Virus record (IMG/VR): IMGVR_UViG_3300046003_005071
Coordinates: 1-28,286 of that record
Length of the DNA stretch: 28,286 nt
Strand: one strand, 5' to 3'
Source of the DNA: a virus
The translations under genes and the position numbers were made by a program. The notes under the pieces were generated by a model. It was not told the DNA's origin. It did not search any database and saw only the letters and a program-made list of their open reading frames with translations. Positions 1 to 5,847 of this stretch are shown piece by piece; position 1 is the stretch's first letter, and every line of letters starts with the position of its first letter.

Positions 1-939
1 AATTATGGTTTATATGAGAATCAATTTGTAGCTTTAGATGTACCAATGATTGAAGAAGAAACTAATCCAACTGATAAAATCACTATGGATGTTCCTTTAT
101 TTATTCGTATGTTAGAATACGCTAGAGAAGATGCTAAAACTGATATGGATTTGCATGATGTGACAGAAAAAGCGCTTGCTTTAAGTACCTCTGGTGAAAC
201 GCTGACTATGGCGAACTATGAGAGTATTGCAGGTAAATCGTTGAATGAAGCTGAATATTCCGGTTTTAATTTTTATAATTATGTTCCTTATTCTTTTTCT
301 CCTGACACTAATACTTTAAATAAAGAAGAGCATGATGTTATGATGAGGGATTTAAAAAAAGATAGAATAAAATTTATAGATTACATAGAATTTGTTAATT
401 CTATGAAAAATATAGATCCAATATATAAAAGTATTTTTAGTAAATTAGTTAATTCAAATGGGAAAAAACTTAAATTTGCTTTAGATCAAGATATGCTTTT
501 AGATGATTTAAAAGATGATGATGTTAATTATATTAAACTTCAAAAATTTAAAAAGTTTTATGAAGAATATAAAGAATCATTTCCTAATTGGGCTTCTGAA
601 AATGAAAGATTATACAGAGATGTAATACAAGCATTAAATTCTTCTTTAAATGAAGCTGAATATCATGGTAAGGAAGTATCTCTTGGAAAACCTAAACGTG
701 GTGGGTCTAAAAAATTCTTTGTTTATGTGAAAGATGGAGATAAAGTTAAAAAAGTACAATTTGGGGATACAACAGGTCTTTCAACTAAGGTAAATAATCC
801 TAAAGCTAGAAAAGCATTTGCTGCTCGCCAAAACTGTGATAGAAAAAAAGACAGAACAACTCCTGGATACTGGGCTTGTAATATTGGAAAATATTGGAAG
901 TCATTAGGGGGAGCTAAAAATTTTAGTGGATACTGGTAA
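1..939 (+). CDS. Modular virion-associated protein, 5' end outside window
   Basis: The frame is open from base 1, so the gene begins upstream of the window; the first in-window ATG is at 46. Numbering from that ATG, residues 15-60 form an acidic helical segment (MDVPLFIRMLEYARE). Two near-identical junctions follow, SLNE-AEYSG at residues 65-72 and SLNE-AEYHG at 200-207, bracketing a lysine- and aspartate-rich helical middle part. The C-terminal part (about 215-297) is basic and contains FVYVKDGDKVKKVQFGD, a KARKAFAARQNC segment and a final aromatic GYWAC...YW pattern. I recognise this small domain type from marine T4-like phage head-cluster proteins but cannot name it. Both SLNE junctions fit the [LI]xE rule of T4 gp21 processing, so the protein may be cut into pieces in the prohead. 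That is inference. The stop overlaps the next ATG (TAATG). Confidence 0.75.
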   Translation, partial: NYGLYENQFVALDVPMIEEETNPTDKITMDVPLFIRMLEYAREDAKTDMDLHDVTEKALALSTSGETLTMANYESIAGKSLNEAEYSGFNFYNYVPYSFSPDTNTLNKEEHDVMMRDLKKDRIKFIDYIEFVNSMKNIDPIYKSIFSKLVNSNGKKLKFALDQDMLLDDLKDDDVNYIKLQKFKKFYEEYKESFPNWASENERLYRDVIQALNSSLNEAEYHGKEVSLGKPKRGGSKKFFVYVKDGDKVKKVQFGDTTGLSTKVNNPKARKAFAARQNCDRKKDRTTPGYWACNIGKYWKSLGGAKNFSGYW

Positions 940-1307
940 TGGATAATTTAAACGAGAAAAAAGCAGATAGATGTTTACGTATTGCCAGACGTAAAAACCC
1001 AAAATCATCAGCATATAGATCAGGTCAAATTGTTAGATGTCGTCAAGGTGATATTTGGAAAAATATAAAAGAAGCCTTTAATCAACTTCTTCAAGAAGAT
1101 GAATCACTTTATAAGTGGTTTAAACGTCAAGGTCCTAAAGGTAAAGAAGGTGGATGGGTAGATTGTAATGCTCCTGATGGAAAAGGAGGATATAAAGCCT
1201 GTGGTAGAAAAAAAGGTGAAAATAGATCTAAATACCCTGCTTGTAGACCTACTCCTGCTGGATGTAAAAGAAAAGGTAAAGGTAAAACTTGGGGAAAAAC
1301 AAAATGA
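939..1307 (+). CDS. Small basic cysteine-containing protein, candidate head-packaged
   Basis: The protein has 122 residues and starts in a TAATG overlap with the preceding stop. Residues 7-40 are basic (RCLRIARRKNPKSSAYRSG). A helix ending LLQE at 50-53 is followed by DESLYKWFKRQG and a glycine-, lysine- and cysteine-rich C-terminus (GGWVDCN, KACGR, YPACRP, GCKRKGKG). The C-terminal part resembles a short recurrent phage/viral domain with the GWVDC and YPACRPT signatures, whose function I do not know. Its strong positive charge suits DNA contact inside a head, which is inference. The LLQE-D junction is a possible prohead-protease site, as is the very early LNE at 4-6. The stop TGA overlaps the next start (ATGA), so translation is probably coupled. 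Confidence 0.7.
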   Translation: MDNLNEKKADRCLRIARRKNPKSSAYRSGQIVRCRQGDIWKNIKEAFNQLLQEDESLYKWFKRQGPKGKEGGWVDCNAPDGKGGYKACGRKKGENRSKYPACRPTPAGCKRKGKGKTWGKTK

Positions 1308-1849
1308 TAAAACTTAGAAATATATTAAATGAGATTAAAGTTAACCCTAAAGAAAAAATAGGCTATGGGGATGAGGGAAGCATATATAATATAGGAACAA
1401 ATAAAGTTGTTAAAAAATCCACCAGAGGTTTTACCCAAAATGAAATAGAAAATTATCAACTTTTTAATCAATATCCTGATTTGTTTCCCCATATTTATAA
1501 ATTAACTAAGGATTATGTTATTATGGACAAATTAAATTCTCCAGGGAAACCATTAATGGATGTTTATAATTTTTTAGATAATATAGATCCATCAACAAAA
1601 AATTCTATGCCTTGGAGAGAAGAAGATTATTTAACAAACTTATATTATGAAGATAATAATTTAGAAATATTCAATCAAATTCTTCAAAAAGCAAAAGAAT
1701 TAAATAGGATGGATGTATATAATACATTAAAAAAATGTTTAAATTTCATAACTAAATTAAAAAAATTCTTCAAAAATAAACCTATAGATGTACATTTAGG
1801 AAATGTAGGAATTGATAATAATGGAGAAATAAAAATATTTGATTTATAA
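1304..1849 (+). CDS. Minimal kinase-like protein with capsid-targeting-type leader
   Basis: From the ATG at 1304 the protein has 181 residues. An in-frame ATG at 1289 exists, but 1304 gives an ATGA overlap and places the leader MIKLRNILNE at the very N-terminus, matching the next genes. After the leader comes IKVNPKEK and then a glycine-rich loop, G20-x-G22-D-E-G25-S-I-Y28. A candidate beta-3 lysine lies in VVKKS (36-39), a helix NEIENY (46-51) could supply the paired Glu, and a hinge-like strand YVIMDKL is at 71-77. The end of the protein reads D162-V-H164-L-G-N167 followed by IKIFDL, matching a kinase-type catalytic loop (DxHxxN) and metal-binding Asp (D180). It stops directly after this Asp, so no activation segment or C-lobe helices remain. 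A minimal phosphotransferase delivered with the virion is plausible; a non-catalytic pseudokinase is the alternative. Confidence 0.65.
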   Translation: MIKLRNILNEIKVNPKEKIGYGDEGSIYNIGTNKVVKKSTRGFTQNEIENYQLFNQYPDLFPHIYKLTKDYVIMDKLNSPGKPLMDVYNFLDNIDPSTKNSMPWREEDYLTNLYYEDNNLEIFNQILQKAKELNRMDVYNTLKKCLNFITKLKKFFKNKPIDVHLGNVGIDNNGEIKIFDL

Positions 1850-1851
1850 TT

Positions 1852-2265
1852 ATGATAAAATTGCAAAACATATTAAAAGAAATAGAAGGTAAATGTCCTG
1901 AATCAACTCAAGATATTAATCTTAATTTACAAAATAGACAAAGTGCTATTAAAAATCAAGGATATGGCCCTCTAAATCCAAATTTACCTAATGATAAATT
2001 TTGGGATAAAAAGGTACAAATGTGGCAATTAGATAATGTTGAGGAAGCCAAACAATCACTCTGTGGTAACTGTGCTGCTTTTGATATAACAGAAAAAACA
2101 TTAGACTGTATTGCTAAAGGTATTGGTACAGATGAAGGTAGTGAAGATCCACATGATGTAATTGAAGCTGGAGAGCTAGGATACTGTAGATTTTTAAAAT
2201 TTAAATGTGCAGCTTCGAGAACATGCGATGCCTGGGTTGTAGGAGGTCCTATAACAAATAACTAA
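1852..2265 (+). CDS. Cysteine-rich small protein with MIKL-type leader
   Basis: The protein has 137 residues. Its leader MIKLQNILKE (1-10) is almost the same as those of the flanking genes and ends in L-K-E followed by I. The body carries a cysteine pattern, C71-x2-C74, C86, C112, C119 and C125, embedded in CGNCAAFD, ELGYC and KCAASRTCDAW, ending in GGPIT. This spacing could ligand a metal or iron-sulfur cluster. I recall similar Cys-rich C-termini in marine T4-like phages, without an assigned role. It starts in the TAATTATGATAAAA context two bases after the previous stop, the same arrangement as the genes at 2268 and 2646. The likely fate is packaging in the head with leader removal, by analogy with T4 internal proteins. 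Confidence 0.7.
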   Translation: MIKLQNILKEIEGKCPESTQDINLNLQNRQSAIKNQGYGPLNPNLPNDKFWDKKVQMWQLDNVEEAKQSLCGNCAAFDITEKTLDCIAKGIGTDEGSEDPHDVIEAGELGYCRFLKFKCAASRTCDAWVVGGPITNN

Positions 2266-2267
2266 TT

Positions 2268-2636
2268 ATGATAAAGCTTTTAAATATATTAAGTGAAATA
2301 CGAATTAATAAACCTGGTATTCCTAAATTTAAAAATAATGATGAATTAGCTAATTATTTAAAAAAAAATTCATTAGGTAAAAAACGATTAATAGATCTTA
2401 TATGGGATGATCCTGAATGGGATCGTCAAGGAGAGGGTTGGGAAGATGTATTAAATGGGTGGTATAATGCTGATATAATACAATACAGTAATTATAATGA
2501 AGAAGATGAAATAATGATTGATGATGATAATGATAATAGAGTTTATATATCAATTGTTCCTTTACCTTATGATCCGGGTCTTATAGATCATAAAGTAGAA
2601 TTTGGTCTTAATACAATTTATTGGCAATATTTTTAA
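2268..2636 (+). CDS. Acidic small protein with MIKL leader and EIRINKP junction
   Basis: The protein has 122 residues. The leader MIKLLNILSE (1-10) is followed directly by IRINKPGIP, the same junction found repeatedly in the long ORF at 7603. The remainder is very acidic and aromatic (DDPEWD, GEGWEDVLNGWYN, EEDEIMIDDDND) and ends in a hydrophobic, probably beta-rich part. I recognise no enzyme motif. The gene links the two groups: it combines the N-terminal leader of the genes at 1304, 1852 and 2646 with the NKP junction of the polyprotein. An acidic DNA-mimic-like role is conceivable from the charge but unsupported by homology. Confidence 0.7.
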   Translation: MIKLLNILSEIRINKPGIPKFKNNDELANYLKKNSLGKKRLIDLIWDDPEWDRQGEGWEDVLNGWYNADIIQYSNYNEEDEIMIDDDNDNRVYISIVPLPYDPGLIDHKVEFGLNTIYWQYF

Positions 2637-2645
2637 ACAATAATT

Positions 2646-2990
2646 ATGATAAAATTAAACAATTTACTAAACGAAGCAGCATTTGATAAAATATTCCATC
2701 TTAATGGAATTCTTATTGTAGATGGTACCGCTAGAAATCAAAAAGACATGTTATCTGATGTTCGTGCTTTACCTGGTATTACAGTAGTACGAAATGTAGA
2801 GATGGAACAAGATCCAACTTCAAGATATTTTAGAAGTAGACTAGAAATGAAAATAGATCCTTATCCATATGTTAAACAAAATAAATTTAACGGAGAAGAA
2901 ACAATCCAAATTATAGCGAATAATATTAAAAAAGTACCTGGTGTAATAGGATTTAAACAAGAGGGCACTATTACTACTTCTGAAGTATAA
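2646..2990 (+). CDS. Ferredoxin-like-fold small protein with MIKL leader
   Basis: The protein has 114 residues and starts in the same AATTATGATAAAA context as the two genes before it. The leader MIKLNNLLNE (1-10) is followed by AAFD rather than the IxxNKP junction, so the part after the E varies while the leader is kept. The body alternates hydrophobic strands and helices: a strand GILIVDGTA, a helix with DMLSDVRALPG, strands ITVVRNVEM and SRLEMKIDPYPYV, a helix IQIIANNIKKVPG and a final strand VIGFKQ. This order is consistent with a beta-alpha-beta-beta-alpha-beta (ACT/ferredoxin-like) domain. The fold call is from pattern only and no catalytic residues are evident. The stop overlaps the next start (TAATG). 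Confidence 0.65.
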   Translation: MIKLNNLLNEAAFDKIFHLNGILIVDGTARNQKDMLSDVRALPGITVVRNVEMEQDPTSRYFRSRLEMKIDPYPYVKQNKFNGEETIQIIANNIKKVPGVIGFKQEGTITTSEV

Positions 2991-3256
2991 TGAAACCTTA
3001 TCAAGAAGTTATGGATAAAGATAATTCACGTTTACGTGAATTTAAAATTGATATAGACTCTACTGAGTTAGTATGGCATAAAGATGAGAAAGATCGTTAT
3101 GTCACTATATTAGAAGGTAAAGGATGGCAATTTCAAAAAGATAATGAATTGCCTTTTACTCTTAAAGAGGGAGATACTATATTTATAGCTAAAGAAACCT
3201 ATCATAGAGTAATAAAAGGCTCTTCAAATTTATTAATTAGTATAATAGAAAAATAA
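2990..3256 (+). CDS. Small single-domain cupin-like protein
   Basis: The protein has 88 residues and begins in TAATG, coupled to the gene upstream. It has no [LI]xE leader. The sequence alternates short strands and turns: STELVWHKDEKDRYVTILEGKGW, then LPFTLKEGDTIF and KETYHRVIKG. A His/Asp pair in WHKD, the Glu of LEGKGW, and the His of ETYHRV fall where cupins place metal ligands, and GDTIFIAKETYH resembles the second cupin motif. It is much shorter than typical cupin enzymes and may be only a structural barrel. Similar short proteins occur in marine T4-like phages as far as I recall; the substrate is unknown. Confidence 0.6.
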   Translation: MKPYQEVMDKDNSRLREFKIDIDSTELVWHKDEKDRYVTILEGKGWQFQKDNELPFTLKEGDTIFIAKETYHRVIKGSSNLLISIIEK

Positions 3257-3981
3257 TGTTAGAATTAACTCTAAATCAAATTAGAAATGGGATTGGTGAT
3301 AAACCTGTTAGGTTTAAAAAAGATCCTAAAATGACTTACTATTTAAATAATGCTCAAAATGATGATTTTGGCTTTTTTAAAGACAAAAATGGAGTTAATG
3401 CAAAAAGATATTTTAAAAATGTGTTAAGCATTAATGGAAAACCTATACAAGTAAAATCAGCTCTTAAAGAATTAAAACAAATGATTAAAGAGGAAATTGA
3501 AGATTTTAAATCTTCTGAACCTCTTACATTTGAAGGTAACCCATTAGAATTTATCTTACAAAAATATCCTTCATTAGATGCTACCATGGTAGATCTATTA
3601 ACTCCATCTTTTAGAGATTATGTAACTGGAATATTCATTATAGCTCCTAAACCAACTACATTTAGAATTTTACTCCATAATAATCAAGAATTTCATTTAA
3701 TATATAGCCCTCAAGCTTATATAGCTAAAATAGCAGGTAAAAAATATAATTTAATAAATTTATCTGAAGAAGAATTTGCTATTAATTCCCTAGCTCAATT
3801 ATTAGAATTAGGTATGCCTCCAGGAAGTGAAGGACCTGCTGAAGAAAATAATAATGAAGCTGATCTACAAAATACTGCTCCTGAAGAAACACCAATAGAA
3901 ACACCAGCAGAAACTCCACCTGAAGAAGAAATAGCTCCTGAATTAAAAGAATCATTTAAAAGATTTAGAATAAAAATGTAA
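3256..3981 (+). CDS. Unrecognised 241-residue protein with acidic Pro/Glu tail
   Basis: The protein starts in TAATG, coupled to the cupin-like gene. Residues 1-75 are mixed strand and turn with several Asn and Lys. Residues 75-95 form a charged helix (ALKELKQMIKEEIEDF), and 100-190 form a hydrophobic globular part (PLEFILQKYPSLDATMVDLLTPS, TTFRILLHNNQEFHLIY). Residues 195-230 are a low-complexity Glu, Pro and Thr-rich linker with several ET-P repeats. The last ten residues are basic (KESFKRFRIKM). No enzyme motif is visible. A tail of this type, with an acidic linker and short basic end, is common in phage structural proteins, but that is only analogy. A hairpin terminator follows, so this is the last gene of its transcription unit. 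Confidence 0.65.
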   Translation: MLELTLNQIRNGIGDKPVRFKKDPKMTYYLNNAQNDDFGFFKDKNGVNAKRYFKNVLSINGKPIQVKSALKELKQMIKEEIEDFKSSEPLTFEGNPLEFILQKYPSLDATMVDLLTPSFRDYVTGIFIIAPKPTTFRILLHNNQEFHLIYSPQAYIAKIAGKKYNLINLSEEEFAINSLAQLLELGMPPGSEGPAEENNNEADLQNTAPEETPIETPAETPPEEEIAPELKESFKRFRIKM

Positions 3982-3989
3982 ATAAATTT

Positions 3990-4012
3990 GGCTCCCCAAA
4001 GGAGCCTTATTA
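3990..4012 (+). terminator. Rho-independent-type hairpin
   Basis: GGCTCC (3990-3995), a five-base loop CCAAA and GGAGCC (4001-4006) form a perfect six-pair stem followed by TTATTAC. The T tract is weak. The same GGCTCC...GGAGCC stem recurs at 12475-12491, which supports a genuine terminator family. Confidence 0.7.
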
Positions 4013-4038
4013 CATTATACTAATTTAACAAACTTGTT

Positions 4039-4824
4039 ATGAACAAACTTAATAAAAAAAGATTATTTTTCGATATTGAAACTAGCCCAAACATTGGATT
4101 TTTCTGGCAGTCTGGATATAAATTAAATGTGCCATACGGTAATATTATAAAAGAAAGAGCTATTATTTGTATTTGCTATAAATGGGAAGGTGAAGATAAA
4201 GTATATTCTTTAAATTGGGATAAAAATCAAGATGATAAGGAATTACTAGAAAAGTTTATCACTGTAGCTAATGAAGCTAATGAGTTAGTAGGTCATAATG
4301 GAGATCGATTTGATTTACCTTGGATTAGAACTCGTTGTTTATTCCATAGAATTTCTTGTTTTCCTAACTATACTACACTTGATACTTTAAAACAAGCTCG
4401 TTCTAAATTTAGATTCAATAGTAATACTTTAAATTATATAGCTCAATTTTTAAATGTGGGTGAAAAATCTGAAACTGGAGGATTTGATTTATGGAAAGAT
4501 ATAGTACTAAATAACAGTCAAACTGCTATGAAAACTATGGTTGAATATTGTAAAAATGATGTTGTTATTTTAGAAAAAGTATTTCATCATCTTAAAAATT
4601 ACGTTCCTCATAAATCACACTTTGGAGTATTAACAACTGGAGAAAAAACATCTTGTCCTGAATGTGGATCAGAAGATTTAAGACATTCTCAAACTCGTTA
4701 TTCCGCTGCTGGAACATCACGTATTCAAGTACAATGTAATGATTGTCATAAATATCATACTGTAGCTAATAGAACATACGAAGGTATAGTTACTAAACAA
4801 TTACAAGAGAAAATTAAAAAATAA
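4039..4824 (+). CDS. DEDDy 3'-5' exonuclease-like protein with zinc ribbon
   Basis: The protein has 261 residues and a RNase H-like exonuclease core of the DnaQ/family-B polymerase exonuclease type. Exo I is D12-I-E14 in LFFDIETSP, Exo II is around D92 in VGHNGDRFDLPWI, and Exo III is Y170-CKN-D174 in MVEYCKNDVVIL. All four acidic residues and the Tyr are present, so it should be active. After residue 200 comes a zinc ribbon, C206-P-E-C209 paired with C233-N-D-C236, a likely nucleic-acid contact. Processing of DNA or RNA 3' ends is the expected chemistry; the exact substrate is unknown. It sits alone between a terminator and the leader-bearing small genes. Its start context CTTGTTATG matches other unit-first genes. 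It carries no [LI]xE leader. Confidence 0.88.
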   Translation: MNKLNKKRLFFDIETSPNIGFFWQSGYKLNVPYGNIIKERAIICICYKWEGEDKVYSLNWDKNQDDKELLEKFITVANEANELVGHNGDRFDLPWIRTRCLFHRISCFPNYTTLDTLKQARSKFRFNSNTLNYIAQFLNVGEKSETGGFDLWKDIVLNNSQTAMKTMVEYCKNDVVILEKVFHHLKNYVPHKSHFGVLTTGEKTSCPECGSEDLRHSQTRYSAAGTSRIQVQCNDCHKYHTVANRTYEGIVTKQLQEKIKK

Positions 4825-4831
4825 TATTTAT
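4823..4831 (+). promoter_or_regulatory. AATATTTAT spacer element
   Basis: AATATTTAT lies 23 bases before the ATG at 4846. The same nonamer, or its core ATATTTAT, occurs in seven other spacers of the window (5543, 18597, 20120, 22501, 24461, 26041, 28050). The reverse complement contains TATAAATA. Confidence 0.4.
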
Positions 4832-4845
4832 TTGTAAATAATACT

Positions 4846-5070
4846 ATGAAGTTAAATGAATATTTAAAGGAAATACAAGAAGTTCAAATAAAAGTTGGAG
4901 ATAGTTTTGCTTTAAGAGGAGACATTGGTATATTTAAAAAAGGAGAAATGGTCAAAGTTACTGATAAAAAAATGTTTGGTAATGATGTTGAATTAACATT
5001 ATCAAATGGTAAAGGTAAAGAAGATAAATTCTATTTAGATAAAAATGATAACTTTGAAGAATTAGGATAA
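4846..5070 (+). CDS. Small beta-barrel-like protein with MKLNEYLKE leader
   Basis: The protein has 74 residues. The leader MKLNEYLKE (1-9) ends in L-K-E and is followed by IQEVQIKVGD, an imperfect version of the EIxxN junction. The body (about 16-74) is strand-rich with a VGDSFALRG turn, a KKGEMVKVTDKK turn and DVELTLSNGKG, suggesting an SH3- or KOW-like small barrel. No catalytic motif is seen. It is the first gene after the exonuclease and its stop overlaps the next start (TAATG). It is grouped with the presumed head-packaged proteins because of its leader, an inference from position and pattern. Confidence 0.65.
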   Translation: MKLNEYLKEIQEVQIKVGDSFALRGDIGIFKKGEMVKVTDKKMFGNDVELTLSNGKGKEDKFYLDKNDNFEELG

Positions 5071-5525
5071 TGAAAAAATCAGAACTAAAAGAGATCATTA
5101 AAGGAGAATTAAAACGTATTCTTAGAGAACAAGATCCTGAACAAGATCCTGAACAAGATCCTGAACTTAATATTGGAGCTAGAGTAGAACCTGAACCAAT
5201 ACCTGAACCTGATAAACCTGAATCTGAAATTCCTGAAGAACAACCACTTCAAAATATTTCTAAATTAGAAGCAGCTCAAAAGATACGAGATACTAAAGGT
5301 AAAATGTTCACTGTTACTTTTATTAAAAAGTCTAATGGTGAAAAACGAACAATGAACGCTCGTTTAGGTGTTAAAGCATATTTAAGGGGAGGAGTATTAC
5401 CTTATGATCCTAATACAAAAGGATTAATACCTGTATATGATATTCAATCCAAAGATTATAGAATGGTTAATATTCAAGGTATTGTTAATCTAAAAACCGG
5501 AGGTATAGAATACAATGTAATTTAA
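5070..5525 (+). CDS. Leader, QDPE-repeat linker and SH3-like domain protein
   Basis: The protein has 151 residues. A basic amphipathic helix MKKSELKEIIKGELKRILRE (1-20) ends in L-R-E. It is followed by three exact QDPE repeats and a Pro/Glu-rich linker to about residue 65. The C-terminal domain (about 66-151) includes GKMFTVTFIKKSNGEKRTMNAR, LGVKAYLRGG and a final strand IEYNVI. I recall this domain, a small beta-barrel with the FTVTFIK...RTMNAR signature, in phage proteins labelled SH3 beta-barrel fold. Arrangement of leader, flexible linker and globular domain suits a packaged or capsid-anchored protein. Start is in TAATG. Confidence 0.7.
   Translation: MKKSELKEIIKGELKRILREQDPEQDPEQDPELNIGARVEPEPIPEPDKPESEIPEEQPLQNISKLEAAQKIRDTKGKMFTVTFIKKSNGEKRTMNARLGVKAYLRGGVLPYDPNTKGLIPVYDIQSKDYRMVNIQGIVNLKTGGIEYNVI
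5130..5165 (+). repeat. Three exact 12-bp tandem repeats (QDPE codons)
   Basis: CAAGATCCTGAA occurs three times in a row at 5130-5141, 5142-5153 and 5154-5165, encoding QDPE x3 immediately after the putative leader end at residue 20. The lack of any base difference suggests recent slippage expansion. Confidence 0.95.
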
Positions 5526-5542
5526 ATTAGATATTTATTCCT

Positions 5543-5552
5543 AATATTTATA
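5543..5552 (+). promoter_or_regulatory. AATATTTATA spacer element
   Basis: AATATTTATA begins 24 bases before the ATG at 5567, the same spacing as at 4823 and 18597. A related GATATTTATT lies just upstream at 5530. Confidence 0.4.
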
Positions 5553-5566
5553 TCAAAATTAATATA

Positions 5567-5842
5567 ATGGATAATAAACAACTTAGAATTTACATTAAAA
5601 AATCTATACAAGAAGTCTTTGAAGAAGTTTTAAACGAAAACAAACCACAAACTTCTCCATCAGGGCCAGAAACTTCACCAGGAGTTTTAGAACCTGGTAC
5701 TAAGGAACCTATTAAACCAAAACGTAGAACTTTACGTCCTGGTAAAGATGCTCCAGACTCAACACCAGCTAAAGCTTTAATGAAAGAAAACGAAAAAGAA
5801 ATTCTTAAAAAAATTGCACAACGTTTTAAAAATTTAAAGTAA
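5567..5842 (+). CDS. Small Pro-rich protein with long helical leader
   Basis: The protein has 91 residues. The first 24 residues (helix with IYIKKSIQEVFEEVLNE) end in L-N-E followed by NKPQ. Residues 25-68 are a Pro/Ser/Gly/Thr-rich, probably disordered stretch that turns basic (KPKRRTLRPGK). The end is a short helix with basic residues (ILKKIAQRFKNLK). No known domain is seen. The leader type, an unstructured body and a basic end suggest an internal head or scaffold-associated peptide. A small core protein analogous to T4 gp67/gp68 is possible, but sequence similarity is not evident. It is followed five bases later by the next gene. Confidence 0.6.
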   Translation: MDNKQLRIYIKKSIQEVFEEVLNENKPQTSPSGPETSPGVLEPGTKEPIKPKRRTLRPGKDAPDSTPAKALMKENEKEILKKIAQRFKNLK

Positions 5843-5847
5843 TAAGC

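Noticed and set aside
1289-1303. Upstream start ATG at 1289 for the kinase-like gene
   Set aside because: The start at 1304 gives an ATGA overlap and the N-terminal MIKL leader. The five extra residues are part of the previous gene's coding region.
1684-1866. Reverse-strand ORFs (also at 3354-3587, 5590-5877, 10764-10979, 20518-20781, 23718-23903, 25082-25324)
   Set aside because: They are short, lie wholly or almost wholly opposite clearly coding + strand genes, have unlikely composition and no recognised motif, and no start or promoter context supports them.
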